Shown piece by piece: positions 9,335-19,160 of a stretch of 64,000 nt of DNA. Source of the stretch: Prochlorococcus sp. AG-347-K17 (lineage in GTDB: Bacteria > Cyanobacteriota > Cyanobacteriia > PCC-6307 > Cyanobiaceae). Positions within the stretch are counted from its first letter, which is position 1; each line of letters starts with the position of its first letter. A model generated the notes under the pieces. The model worked only from the letters and a program-made list of their open reading frames with translations, was not told the DNA's origin and made no database searches. Position numbers and translations under genes: made by a program. Location: contig QCCE01000001.1 in NCBI GenBank assembly GCA_003281385.1, positions 1 to 64,000 on the forward strand, given 5' to 3'.

Positions 9335-11107
9335 TTAGATTCCTACTTGAACATTCCATAAATCAGCATAAATTTTGTTCTGATCTAGTAGTCTTTCATG
9401 TTTTCCGCTTTCAACTATTTTACCTTTTTCAATAACAACAATATTATCCGCATTTTTTATAGTGCTTAATCTATGAGCTATTACTATAGTTGTTCTTTCT
9501 TTTGTGATTTTAGATAATGATTTTTGAATTAAAGCCTCTGTTTCATTATCAACTGAGGCTGTAGCTTCATCTAATATTAATATTGGTGCATCCTTTAAAA
9601 CAGCTCTCGCTAAGGCAATTCTTTGACGTTGTCCGCCTGAGAGCCTTTGTCCCCTTTCCCCCACTATAGTTTTATAACCATTTGGTAATTGTTCAATAAA
9701 TTTATGAGCTTCCGCAATCTTTGAAGCTTGAATGACATCTTTAAGACTTGGGTTGATGGAGCCATAAGCAATATTTTCTTGTACACTGCCATGAAATAAA
9801 TAAGTTTCTTGACTTACTAAAGAAATACATTTTCTTAAAGTCCTCAAATTTATTTCTTTAATAGAAATGCCATCCAAGGTTATTGACCCATTATTACTAT
9901 CATAAATCCTAAGGAGTAATTTTATTATTGTACTTTTCCCAGAACCTGTTAAACCAACAATTCCTAATGTTGAGTTTTTATCAATTTTGAAATTTATGTT
10001 TTTTAAAGTTAAATCTCGTCCAGGATAATTAAAATTTACATTATTGAAAATAATTTCCCCTTTAATATCTTTAGGTTCAATTTTTATTTTTCCATCTTTT
10101 ATTTTTATAGGCGTATCTATTAGATCAATTACTCTATCTATTGAAGCCATCGATCTCTGAAAATCATCTAAAACATGCCCCAAAGTAGTTAAAGGCCATA
10201 ATAGTCTTTGTGTAATAAACACTAAAAAACTATAAGTTCCGACATCAAGTGTCTTATTCCAAGTTTGGAAACCTCCAATTAATAGAATCGCTATAAAAGC
10301 AAATAAGATCGCAAATCTTATGAGAGGGATAAAAGCAGAAGATAATTTTATTGCAGCCTTGTTACTTCTTTGATAATCGAGACTTTCTTTATTTAATCTA
10401 TTTAGTTCCCATTTTTCTTTAGTAAAACTTTTTATGGTTAGAATTCCACTTAAATTATTATTAAGTCTTGATGCTAATAGTCCAGCTTTATTTCTAACAT
10501 CTCTATATTTTGGAGCAAGCTTCCTTTGAAATTTAATTGATCCTAAAAATATAATTGGAATAGGGAAGAAGGCAAACAAAGCGACTTTTGGCGCGACAAA
10601 AATCATAGTTCCCCCAATTATTAAGACAGTTATAAATAACTGAATAATCTGATTAGCCCCTTGGTCTAGAAATCTCTCGAGTTGATTTATATCATCATTC
10701 AAAATAGATAATAGCCTTCCAGTATTATCATTTTCAAAAAAATCCATATCTAATTCCTGGATATGCTCATAAGCTTTTATTCTTAATTTATGTTGCGATA
10801 GCTGAGCCAAATTTCTCCATAAAATCGAATATAAATATTCAAAGGAAGATTCACCAGACCAGACTATTCCTGAAGCAAATGCAAGAAAAATCAATTGTGC
10901 TGGAACTTCTTTAATTCCAAAACCAGCAATCCATGAATTCTGTTCCTTTACCACGATATCCACCGCAAGAGCAATTATTACAGGGGGAGCTAAATCTAAT
11001 ATTTTATTAATTATGGAACTAAGAAAAGCAAATAATAGTAACCTTCTTTCTTCAATCAGATTTAAATAAAGTCTAATTATTGGATTTTGATTGTTTTTAG
11101 ACCTCAT
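9335..11107 (-). CDS. ABC transporter, fused permease-ATPase (MsbA/lipid exporter type)
   Basis: Half-transporter of 590 residues acting as a homodimer in the membrane. The N-terminal half has six predicted helices (about residues 20-320). The nucleotide-binding domain has Walker A GLTGSGKST, Q-loop SLVSQETYLF, signature LSGGQRQRIALARA, Walker B ILILDEATASVD and switch His in VIAHRLST. Neighbouring genes do not reveal the substrate. Lipid, lipid-A-like glycolipid or peptide export are all possible. The next minus-strand gene ends 10 bp upstream. Confidence 0.9.
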   Translation of the reverse strand: MRSKNNQNPIIRLYLNLIEERRLLLFAFLSSIINKILDLAPPVIIALAVDIVVKEQNSWIAGFGIKEVPAQLIFLAFASGIVWSGESSFEYLYSILWRNLAQLSQHKLRIKAYEHIQELDMDFFENDNTGRLLSILNDDINQLERFLDQGANQIIQLFITVLIIGGTMIFVAPKVALFAFFPIPIIFLGSIKFQRKLAPKYRDVRNKAGLLASRLNNNLSGILTIKSFTKEKWELNRLNKESLDYQRSNKAAIKLSSAFIPLIRFAILFAFIAILLIGGFQTWNKTLDVGTYSFLVFITQRLLWPLTTLGHVLDDFQRSMASIDRVIDLIDTPIKIKDGKIKIEPKDIKGEIIFNNVNFNYPGRDLTLKNINFKIDKNSTLGIVGLTGSGKSTIIKLLLRIYDSNNGSITLDGISIKEINLRTLRKCISLVSQETYLFHGSVQENIAYGSINPSLKDVIQASKIAEAHKFIEQLPNGYKTIVGERGQRLSGGQRQRIALARAVLKDAPILILDEATASVDNETEALIQKSLSKITKERTTIVIAHRLSTIKNADNIVVIEKGKIVESGKHERLLDQNKIYADLWNVQVGI

Positions 11108-11117
11108 AAAATAACAA

Positions 11118-11411
11118 TTAAATTTTTCTATAAAGATTTAAATTTTCTTTAGTTTCTAATTTACATTTTGTTTTTGCATCTTGATGACTCGCAGTGTGTG
11201 TAAATTCTTCGTAGTAACAATCACAAGTTTCATTCGCAATTTCTTCACTATATACCATTTCTGCTTTCATCATTTCCTCTTTGACACTCTGCAGACAAAA
11301 TAATTTTATGATTGAATTTTGTTTGGTTTGAGCTAAATAATAACTATTAAAAGAGTTGAATAGGATTATCAGATTCACAAAAATAAAGAATTTATATTTG
11401 CTAGCTTTCAT
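11118..11411 (-). CDS. Small secreted Cys-containing protein, unknown function
   Basis: A 97-residue protein with an N-terminal hydrophobic segment (FFIFVNLIILFNSF) that can act as a signal peptide. The mature part contains four cysteines (LFCLQSVKEE, ETCDCYYEEF, TKCKLE), compatible with disulfides in the periplasm. It lies between the ABC exporter (10 bp) and the DEAD helicase (9 bp) on the same strand, so it is probably co-transcribed. I recognise no family. Confidence 0.65.
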   Translation of the reverse strand: MKASKYKFFIFVNLIILFNSFNSYYLAQTKQNSIIKLFCLQSVKEEMMKAEMVYSEEIANETCDCYYEEFTHTASHQDAKTKCKLETKENLNLYRKI

Positions 11412-11420
11412 TCTCTATAC

Positions 11421-13202
11421 CTAGTTTCTGACTTTAATTTTTTTTAATTTATTTTTAGTTTCTCTATGCAGATCTCTGGGTAAATCTACCAAACTGTAAT
11501 CATTAAAAATCTGTATTTTACCTATGGATCTACCATTTATATTAGTTGAATTACAGATTGAGGATATAATATTTGCAACTCTTACCCCATCAAATCTACC
11601 AAAGTTAAATTTGTAGGTTTCAAAACTATCATTTTGATAATTATTTCTTCTATTTGAATTTCTCAAACGATTATTAATATTTCTATTTGATCTATTTCTA
11701 TCAGTATTATTTTGTTTATTAATCCAGGAATCATCTTCATTAACAAAAAATGATTTATTACCTATAACTAAATTAATCGCCGCCGTTGCAATATTTGAGT
11801 CATCCATAGAGTATTTTTCCTTTAAATTATCTAGTACATCAATAATCAAAGCTTTATTATCTTCATTTTCATCTTTAGCTAAAGAACTCTCATTAATATT
11901 ATCTATAAGTTTCTCCATCCTTTTTTCATTTATTATTTTATTACTTGGTATATTAATTTCTTCAATTTTAGTTCTTGTTGAGTTTTCTAAGTTTCTTAGA
12001 AAATGTTTTTCTCTTTGATTAACAAATAAAATTGCTTCTCCTGATCTACCTGCCCTTCCAGTTCTTCCAATTCTATGAGTATATGTTTCCTTGTCAAAAG
12101 GAAAATCGTAATTAACAACAAGTTTTATCCTCTCAACATCTAATCCTCTAGCTGCGACATCAGTTGCAACAAGAATATTAATAAATCCTTTTTTTAATCT
12201 ATCTACAGTATTTTCTCTTTGATTTTGAGGTATATCTCCATTAAGTACTGCCACAGTATGACCTGAATTCTCTAAAGCTTCAGCTATTGAAGTAGTAAGT
12301 AGTTTTGTCCTCACAAAAATTATTACTCCCTCGTTATTAAGTTCTAATATTCTTTTTAAAGCATCTAACTTATGATGCCTTTGAACATATAGAAATTTTT
12401 GAGAAATCAATTGAGTTTCTTTTTTGACACTTTTGATTAATATTTCAGCGGGATCATTAAGATATTTTTTTGCTATGTTTCTTATCTCATTAGGCATTGT
12501 TGCTGAAAACAATACCATCTGCTTATTTTCTGGAAGTTGATCTATTATCCATTCAATATCTTCAAGAAAACCCATATTTAACATTTCATCTGCCTCATCT
12601 AAAACAAGACAATTTATATCTTTAATTTTAAAAGTTCCCTGCCTGATATGATCCATTATTCGGCCAGGGGTCCCAACTACTACGTCCACTTTTCTTTTCA
12701 ATGCAGAAATTTGATTTCGATAGTCCGTACCTCCATATATTGCAACCGTCTTAAAATTACTAGATTCAGAACTATAACTTTTAAAAGATTCTGCAACTTG
12801 AGTCGCTAATTCTCTTGTAGGAGTCATAACTAAAACCTTGGCATTTAATTCTTTGTTATCTGCAAGTTTTTCTATTAATGGTAAAGCGAAAGCTGCAGTC
12901 TTTCCTGTTCCTGTTTGTGCTTGGCCTAGTAAATCTCTGCCTAACATTAGTTCCGGAATTGCGGCTTTTTGGATGGGAGTTGGATTTTTATATCCTTTAT
13001 TTCTTAAAGAGTTTAAGATTGATTGATTAAACCCAAATTCGAGGAATCCATTCTCATTATCATTTCCTTTCGATACTTCCAATTGTTGAGATTCAATTTC
13101 TTTTTTATTCTCTAAGTTCTTTATCCCAAGCAAGGAAGTATATTCATTCTGAGATTTTTCCTTTTCACTATCAAGAGAGTTACTATCTTTTTTTAAAGCC
13201 AT
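11421..13202 (-). CDS. deaD: DEAD-box ATP-dependent RNA helicase (DeaD/CsdA type)
   Basis: RNA helicase of 593 residues. Motifs in order: Q-motif FGFNQSILNSLRNKGYKNPTPIQ, Walker A AQTGTGKT, PTRELA, GTPGRI, DEAD (VLDEADEML), SAT, VATDVAARGLDVE, HRIGRTGRAGR. A C-terminal DbpA-type RNA-binding domain (KFNFGRFDGVRVANIIS) follows an Asn/Arg-rich linker (about residues 500-530). This architecture is that of cold-shock and ribosome-assembly helicases. A strong hairpin covers the ribosome binding site just upstream (13207-13235), suggesting translational control. Confidence 0.95.
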   Translation of the reverse strand: MALKKDSNSLDSEKEKSQNEYTSLLGIKNLENKKEIESQQLEVSKGNDNENGFLEFGFNQSILNSLRNKGYKNPTPIQKAAIPELMLGRDLLGQAQTGTGKTAAFALPLIEKLADNKELNAKVLVMTPTRELATQVAESFKSYSSESSNFKTVAIYGGTDYRNQISALKRKVDVVVGTPGRIMDHIRQGTFKIKDINCLVLDEADEMLNMGFLEDIEWIIDQLPENKQMVLFSATMPNEIRNIAKKYLNDPAEILIKSVKKETQLISQKFLYVQRHHKLDALKRILELNNEGVIIFVRTKLLTTSIAEALENSGHTVAVLNGDIPQNQRENTVDRLKKGFINILVATDVAARGLDVERIKLVVNYDFPFDKETYTHRIGRTGRAGRSGEAILFVNQREKHFLRNLENSTRTKIEEINIPSNKIINEKRMEKLIDNINESSLAKDENEDNKALIIDVLDNLKEKYSMDDSNIATAAINLVIGNKSFFVNEDDSWINKQNNTDRNRSNRNINNRLRNSNRRNNYQNDSFETYKFNFGRFDGVRVANIISSICNSTNINGRSIGKIQIFNDYSLVDLPRDLHRETKNKLKKIKVRN

Positions 13203-13206
13203 TTTA

Positions 13207-13235
13207 AATGCCTAATAATCTTCTGATTAGGCATT
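13207..13235 (-). promoter_or_regulatory. Hairpin sequestering the deaD ribosome binding site
   Basis: A perfect 10-bp inverted repeat (AATGCCTAAT / ATTAGGCATT) with a 9-nt loop ends 4 nt before the deaD ATG. Read in the gene's direction, the only Shine-Dalgarno-like bases (AGG, 8 nt before ATG) lie inside the 3' arm of the stem. There is no following T-run, so this is not a terminator. It may be a temperature- or protein-sensitive switch; that is inference. Confidence 0.6.
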
Positions 13236-13339
13236 CAACAAATATCTAAATTGACTTTAATTGTTGACTAGCCTTACAGAGCCGAATTATTAATCTAACA
13301 TCTTAGGGTTAAGATCTTACTTATTTCTCAAAAAAAAAT

Positions 13340-15043
13340 TTAACTTAAATAATATATATCTAGAAATTTTTGCGCTCTTGTAACAGCCGTATAAAGTAAT
13401 CTTCTTTCAAAATTATCTCTGCAAAAAATATTTTCAATACCTTTTTTTTCTCTTACAGCATATTTATTTCTTCTATATTTATTTGACCACAATATGCTTA
13501 CATTCTCAGATTCACTTCCTTGAGATTTATGGATAGTAGTGGCTATTGCTGGCACAACATTTTCCAAATTAGATGGATCAATTAATGTGACAATTTCTTC
13601 GTTATTATCATTAAATTTTCTAAATAGATATTTTCTGTTACTTTTTAAACCTATAGTTACTCCGATATCCCCATTTGACAATCCAAGTTCACTATTATTT
13701 CTTGTACACATTATCGGAATACCCTCGTTAAGAGTTTTAAGATCATATGGTTTTTTTTGACCAAAAATAATTTCATTCAAATATTCAACACTCCATATTC
13801 CAGAATTTCTTTCACATAGAATCAAGTGACTTTGTAAATCGAGAAATATCTTATCTACTAAATCTTTTTCATTAAGCAATAAATTATGAATACCATCATC
13901 AAATATGTATTTTTTTTTACTTAAATTTGAAGTTGAAAGTTTTAACTTATTAAGGTAACTTTTAATCGAAAAAAACAGATCTTTTGGAATATCTCTTTCT
14001 CTACTTTTATTAATAGTAACTTCTTTTGAATTATTCTCTTTTTCTAATTCTTTTATCTTTTGATTAAGTAAAGAACAATCATTATTAAATATTAAACTAC
14101 TAATTAATGCTATATCTCCAATATTTCTATAAGTTTTTTCTAAATTTACTACACAAGATTTAATTGAACTATTATCGTTAAATTCAAACAAATAATTCCA
14201 GATAGAACAGTTATTTATTGGGGACAATTGATTTTTATCTCCAACTAAAATAATTTTACAGTCCTTTGCTAGTAAATTTAAAACCGATTCAATCAAATCG
14301 ATATTAACCATTGACATTTCATCAACTATGAAAATATCAAGTTCTTTTAGTTTAAATTTCAACTTAAGAGATTTATTTTGAGAATTTAAAATCCATCTAT
14401 GTAAAGTTTGAAATTCTATTTGGTCTAAAAATTTGCTATGGGAAATATTTTTTTTATCATTAAGAGCTTCTTTTAAACGAGCGGTAGCTTTACCAGTTGG
14501 AGCAGACAACCCAATATTTAAAAAGTTATCCATTTGAAGGAGTTCTAGTATTAACTTTATTATTAAAGTGGTTTTACCCGTACCTGGTCCTCCTTGAAGG
14601 AAAACTAAGTTTGAATATTTAAATATATTTTTAATTTGATCAATTTTATTATCATCTTTATAAATTATTGAGTTTATTAAATTATCGGTATCTATTTTTT
14701 TTAGAAATGAATTAATAACTCTTTCAATCTTTTTTGACCATTTTGATAAGGATAATTTTCTATTTACTAATACGAATGGAGAATGAAGGGAACCAATCAA
14801 ACCAATATTTTTTAGAACATCTATATGTTTATTAGGCCAGCCATCTTCTAATAATTCAAAGATTATTAAACTATTATCAACATCAATAATAGTTTCACCA
14901 TTTTTTTCAAACTCTAATAAAATTCTTATAACATCTTTTACGAAATTTCCATATTTTTTTTCACCAAATTTGAAAATACCTAAAATTAAATTAAATATAT
15001 GATCGTATTGGAACTTTTCAATATCTGAGGTAGTTTTAGTCAT
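13340..15043 (-). CDS. recD: Exodeoxyribonuclease V alpha subunit RecD
   Basis: 5'-3' helicase subunit of RecBCD. Walker A is FLQGGPGTGKTTLIIKL at about residues 151-166. Other SF1B motifs are LSAPTGKATARLKEAL, DIFIVDEMSMVNIDL, LVGDKNQLSPINN and, near the C-terminus, PAIATTIHKSQGSE and LLYTAVTRAQKFL. At 567 residues it is close to RecD length. It is the last gene of the recC-(methyltransferase)-recB-recD block. Only 1 bp separates it from recB. Confidence 0.93.
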   Translation of the reverse strand: MTKTTSDIEKFQYDHIFNLILGIFKFGEKKYGNFVKDVIRILLEFEKNGETIIDVDNSLIIFELLEDGWPNKHIDVLKNIGLIGSLHSPFVLVNRKLSLSKWSKKIERVINSFLKKIDTDNLINSIIYKDDNKIDQIKNIFKYSNLVFLQGGPGTGKTTLIIKLILELLQMDNFLNIGLSAPTGKATARLKEALNDKKNISHSKFLDQIEFQTLHRWILNSQNKSLKLKFKLKELDIFIVDEMSMVNIDLIESVLNLLAKDCKIILVGDKNQLSPINNCSIWNYLFEFNDNSSIKSCVVNLEKTYRNIGDIALISSLIFNNDCSLLNQKIKELEKENNSKEVTINKSRERDIPKDLFFSIKSYLNKLKLSTSNLSKKKYIFDDGIHNLLLNEKDLVDKIFLDLQSHLILCERNSGIWSVEYLNEIIFGQKKPYDLKTLNEGIPIMCTRNNSELGLSNGDIGVTIGLKSNRKYLFRKFNDNNEEIVTLIDPSNLENVVPAIATTIHKSQGSESENVSILWSNKYRRNKYAVREKKGIENIFCRDNFERRLLYTAVTRAQKFLDIYYLS

Positions 15044-15044
15044 T

Positions 15045-18000
15045 CTAAAAAAGTTTATCTAAATAATTAATTCTTTTTAAGGGTGCTTTGCTAATAAAAA
15101 TACCTGGAGATATATCTTCAGTCTTAGATTTTTCAAATAATTCAAAATCTGGCAATCCCTTTAAAAACAAATAAATATATCCTCCTAGATGTTTATTTGG
15201 TTGATAATTTTTAAGTCGCCACTTTAATAATCTATGCAATGCTAATAAATAAAGATGAGATTGCAATGGATAATGATGTTTAATCATTTCATTTCTCATA
15301 TTTTCATAGTTATAGTTTCTTGGTAAACAATAACTATTATCACTACCAGAAATAAAATTACTTTTCCAATCAATTACCCACCATTTACTATCTTCTAATT
15401 TATTTCCTACAGGGAAAACACAATCAATACATCCTGAATGAAAGCCTTTATTCATAATTTGAAGATCATTTATTTTATTTGCATATTCTTCACCAAATTC
15501 ATATTTCTGATCTAAAAAAAAGCAATTTGATATATCATTAGAATTAATATTTCTACCTTCATAAGAGAGGGTCAAATCATATTTGAGTTCCTTAATTAAG
15601 TATTCATTTGGAATATCAACTAGTCTCTTATATTGTAATTCTCTTCCTAAAGATATATTTATTATTCTTAAAATCGCATCTTTTACTTTAAAAGCTAAAG
15701 AAGTATCGATTTGATGAAAGTTCAATTCCTCAATAATTATATCAATTAATTCTTGATCATTATCGTTTCTAAATTCAAATCTTTCTATTATTTTGTGCAG
15801 GCAAGTCCCAGCAATAGTTCCTTTTGGAAATTCACTTAAGGGATTTGGATAAGAAAAATAATTAGGATAATTCTTTGAATTCTTAAAATTAGAATCTTTG
15901 ATAATTGATATATTATCTTCATAATCCTTATATTGATATATATCTGCATCAATATTTTTATCTTTACGTATCCAAGAAGAATAACTTGAATAAGAAATAA
16001 ATTGATCCGAATTAAATTCTTTAGATATTTTTTTATTCACTTTATCGATTTTCCAAAGATTATTATCCAATCGTTTGGTTTGGAACTTAGAAAAAATTTC
16101 TTTTATTTTCTCTTTTTCTATCCTGACTTCAAAAGTAGACTTATAAATATTAATATTTTCCAAATTATTAAGTAAATCATTATTTAAAATATTATTTGTA
16201 TCCTCTAAATCATTAAAAACAATAAGTTTATATTTGCTCCTTGTAAGTGCTACATAAATTAGCCTTTCACTCTCTTTAAATAAATCTTCTTCTTCTATTA
16301 ATTTAAATTTTTCAACCTTCGTGTAATTATTAGAAATATTAACGTATATATTTCTATCAATATTTGATTTCCAAAGAGGTCCTTTAATTTTATTTGACTT
16401 ATTTGAAATAATTGAGAGATATGGACATAGGACGATTTCAAATTCGAGGCCCTTACTACTATGAATGGTAGAAAGATTTATTCCATTTTGTAGATTATAA
16501 TCTTTCGTAAAAAAATCTTCTCCAGTAGAAATCCTTAAAATATGATCTAACTGATTTTTATACCAGTTGAAGACTATATTGAGATCAAAATCATTATTTA
16601 TTAATTCTATTTCAACAATTTCTGAAAGTTGAAATAAATTTGAATTTAAATCTGAATCTTGAATAATCGTGGATGACTTGTAATTTAGAAGTAGTTCATT
16701 AACAATGTTTAAAAAACCTTTTTCTTTTAGTTCTTGGGACCAAGTAATGCATTTATTAATTAAAATTTCTAAATTATTACTAATTCCATGATCAAGTAAA
16801 TCTTCTAATTTTATTTCTATAAACTTCGAAGTAGCAAGTAAAGTGATATTTTTTAAAGACCTCGGATTTAATAAACATTCAATGAATAAAAATATTAGAG
16901 AACTTGCTTCTGTATCAAAAATATTTTGTTTATTTTGAATTTTGCATGGAAGGTTAAACTGATTTAATTTTTTTTTAAAATCTAAGCATTGTGAATTATT
17001 TAATGTAAGAATCGCAATTTTATTAATATCAATTTCTTTATTATTTAAAATAAAGTTAATCATATAATGAGTTACAAGATCCTCTAAATCAGTCTCTTTT
17101 TTTGAAAATTCTACAATTTCAAATACATCCTTAAATTTAAATTCAGGATTAATATTTTCATTAATTCTTGAGGTTAATTTACTATAGTTTAGTTTTGATT
17201 GTTTAAGTCCATTCATATAAAGTTTATTAAGAACATCGATTAACTTTTTTGAGGATCTATAGTTATCTGTAAGACTAAAAACTTCGATTGCATTAGATCT
17301 TGCATCTAAGTAAGTTTCAATATCTCCACCTCTAAATTTATAAATCGCTTGTTTTGGATCACCTACGCAAAGTAAAAAATGATTTTTTGTATTAAAGAAC
17401 TTTTTTATTAAATTCCATTGAGTAATATCTGTATCTTGGAACTCATCAACTAAGACAGATTTATATCTTTTTTGAATCTTAGATAGAGTATTACTATTAC
17501 TAATTTCCGAATCTAGAAATGTATTTTCTAAAGTCTTTATAAGATCATTGAAGTTGAAAATAGAAAAACTTTTCTTTAATTCAATTAATTTTATATAAGC
17601 TAATTGAGTAAATATTCTGACAAATTCAGTGAAGAAACCTTCTTTTATTTTATAAATTTTATCTTGTAATAAATTAAATTTAGTAAAATCTAGTTTTAGA
17701 TTATTTTTATTAATTTCTTTAGATATATTTTCAATGTAAAAATATTTAGATAAAAGATCATCCTTAGAAATATCATATATAAAATCAATAACATTTTTAG
17801 GATTAAGACTTTTGTTAATTTCTTCAATCCAACAATTTATTTGATTAAACTTATCATTTCTTGGTTTTGGAGTATATACTTGACTTTTCCCACCACTTTC
17901 CTTAATTAATTTTCCCAACTCTATTAGTTGTAAAAATAATTCCTTACCTTTCTTATTCCATTCAAAACAAAACTCGTTCCAATTTAAATAAAAATATTCA

Positions 18001-18671
18001 TTAAAATAATTATTTAAATCAATAATCTTATATTTATTATTTATTTGAAATTTACAGATATTTTCTTGATCTATATTTTTTAAAATTTCCACAAAAAATG
18101 ACTTGTTGATTCTACTTCCAAATTTAGAACTTATTTTTTTTTTGTTGACTGCTGAAATAAGCTCATGATTAAGATTCAGAAAATCATCAATCCACAAATT
18201 ATCTATTACATCTTTATAAAAATTATCAATATTATTCTCAATATATGGATCTTGAGTTACACCTATTTCAATACTATATTCATCAATAATATTATTACAA
18301 AAAGCATGGAACGTAGTTACTTTTAACTTATAGAATTGATTTATAAAATTATCAATTTCGGAAATTATTTTTTCCTTAGATTGATCTTTATCCTTAAAAT
18401 TTAGATACCAATCCTTAAGAGTCTTATCTATCTTACTTTCATTATTACTTTGCAAATATAATTTTAAATTATGAAATCTAGAGAGTATTTTATCTCTTAA
18501 TTCAGAACAAGTATTTTTTGTAAAACTTAGCAAGATTATCTCATCTGGTTTAACTTTTTTCTCCAAAACATTTCTTAAAACTATGTGAGCCAAAGTAAAA
18601 CTTTTACCAGTTCCTGCACTTGCTTCTACCAATTTAAACTTATTATCTAATTTAATTTTATTAATATCCAT
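15045..18671 (-). CDS. recB: Exodeoxyribonuclease V beta subunit RecB (helicase-nuclease)
   Basis: 1208-residue UvrD-type helicase with a C-terminal RecB nuclease. Walker A: VEASAGTGKSFTLAH. Walker B region: VLVDEFQDTD. Further: LCVGDPKQAIYKFRGGD and LSTIHSSKGLEFEIVLCP. The nuclease has GTCLHKIIERFEF, GCIDCVFPVG, WWVIDWKSNFI and LQSHLYLLALHRLL, so the H-D-DxK-Q/Y set looks intact and the nuclease should be active. It degrades double-strand ends until Chi and then loads RecA. It is translated tightly with recD. Confidence 0.95.
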   Translation of the reverse strand: MDINKIKLDNKFKLVEASAGTGKSFTLAHIVLRNVLEKKVKPDEIILLSFTKNTCSELRDKILSRFHNLKLYLQSNNESKIDKTLKDWYLNFKDKDQSKEKIISEIDNFINQFYKLKVTTFHAFCNNIIDEYSIEIGVTQDPYIENNIDNFYKDVIDNLWIDDFLNLNHELISAVNKKKISSKFGSRINKSFFVEILKNIDQENICKFQINNKYKIIDLNNYFNEYFYLNWNEFCFEWNKKGKELFLQLIELGKLIKESGGKSQVYTPKPRNDKFNQINCWIEEINKSLNPKNVIDFIYDISKDDLLSKYFYIENISKEINKNNLKLDFTKFNLLQDKIYKIKEGFFTEFVRIFTQLAYIKLIELKKSFSIFNFNDLIKTLENTFLDSEISNSNTLSKIQKRYKSVLVDEFQDTDITQWNLIKKFFNTKNHFLLCVGDPKQAIYKFRGGDIETYLDARSNAIEVFSLTDNYRSSKKLIDVLNKLYMNGLKQSKLNYSKLTSRINENINPEFKFKDVFEIVEFSKKETDLEDLVTHYMINFILNNKEIDINKIAILTLNNSQCLDFKKKLNQFNLPCKIQNKQNIFDTEASSLIFLFIECLLNPRSLKNITLLATSKFIEIKLEDLLDHGISNNLEILINKCITWSQELKEKGFLNIVNELLLNYKSSTIIQDSDLNSNLFQLSEIVEIELINNDFDLNIVFNWYKNQLDHILRISTGEDFFTKDYNLQNGINLSTIHSSKGLEFEIVLCPYLSIISNKSNKIKGPLWKSNIDRNIYVNISNNYTKVEKFKLIEEEDLFKESERLIYVALTRSKYKLIVFNDLEDTNNILNNDLLNNLENINIYKSTFEVRIEKEKIKEIFSKFQTKRLDNNLWKIDKVNKKISKEFNSDQFISYSSYSSWIRKDKNIDADIYQYKDYEDNISIIKDSNFKNSKNYPNYFSYPNPLSEFPKGTIAGTCLHKIIERFEFRNDNDQELIDIIIEELNFHQIDTSLAFKVKDAILRIINISLGRELQYKRLVDIPNEYLIKELKYDLTLSYEGRNINSNDISNCFFLDQKYEFGEEYANKINDLQIMNKGFHSGCIDCVFPVGNKLEDSKWWVIDWKSNFISGSDNSYCLPRNYNYENMRNEMIKHHYPLQSHLYLLALHRLLKWRLKNYQPNKHLGGYIYLFLKGLPDFELFEKSKTEDISPGIFISKAPLKRINYLDKLF

Positions 18672-18683
18672 TTCTTTATTAAA

Positions 18684-19157
18684 TTAAACTTTGACCTCAT
18701 TTTTATAAAGTAAGTAATTCTTAAATTTATTAATTAAATATTTCTCTTCCAAGGAAATCTTAAATTTAATTATTAAAGCTAAACTTATTGACAAAAATAA
18801 ATAATAAATAGATAATTTTATTATAAAAACTCCAATGGAAATAAATATTAAAGAATAGTACATAGGATGACGCGTAAATCGATAAATACCTGTAGTAACT
18901 AGATTGCTATTGTTTATAGGTCTTGGGAAAGGGGATAAATTTCTACCCAAGTCTTTAATTGAAACTAACATTATTATGAAAGCGATTATGATAATTAAAA
19001 TGCCCAGGAAAAAAGAAAAAGGACTTGCTTGAATTATTTGTTTTTGTGGAAGAAATTCCCATTGAAAAAAATGAAGAATAATAATCAAGAACTGTAAAAA
19101 AACAAGCATTAGATCATAAGCAGCTTTAAGAAAAATTTTTAACTGAAATTTAGACAT
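18684..19157 (-). CDS. Integral-membrane methyltransferase, isoprenylcysteine carboxyl methyltransferase (ICMT)-like
   Basis: A 157-residue membrane protein with four hydrophobic segments (about 12-33, 45-63, 95-113, 115-130). The family signature is seen as LGRNLSPFPRP, VTTGIYRFTRHPMYYSLIFI, where RHPMYYS matches the ICMT/phospholipid methyltransferase motif RHPxYxG. The substrate is unknown. It sits between recC (3 bp) and recB (12 bp) on the same strand, so it is embedded in the RecBCD transcript. A role in DNA repair is not implied by its family. Confidence 0.75.
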   Translation of the reverse strand: MSKFQLKIFLKAAYDLMLVFLQFLIIILHFFQWEFLPQKQIIQASPFSFFLGILIIIIAFIIMLVSIKDLGRNLSPFPRPINNSNLVTTGIYRFTRHPMYYSLIFISIGVFIIKLSIYYLFLSISLALIIKFKISLEEKYLINKFKNYLLYKNEVKV

Positions 19158-19160
19158 TTT

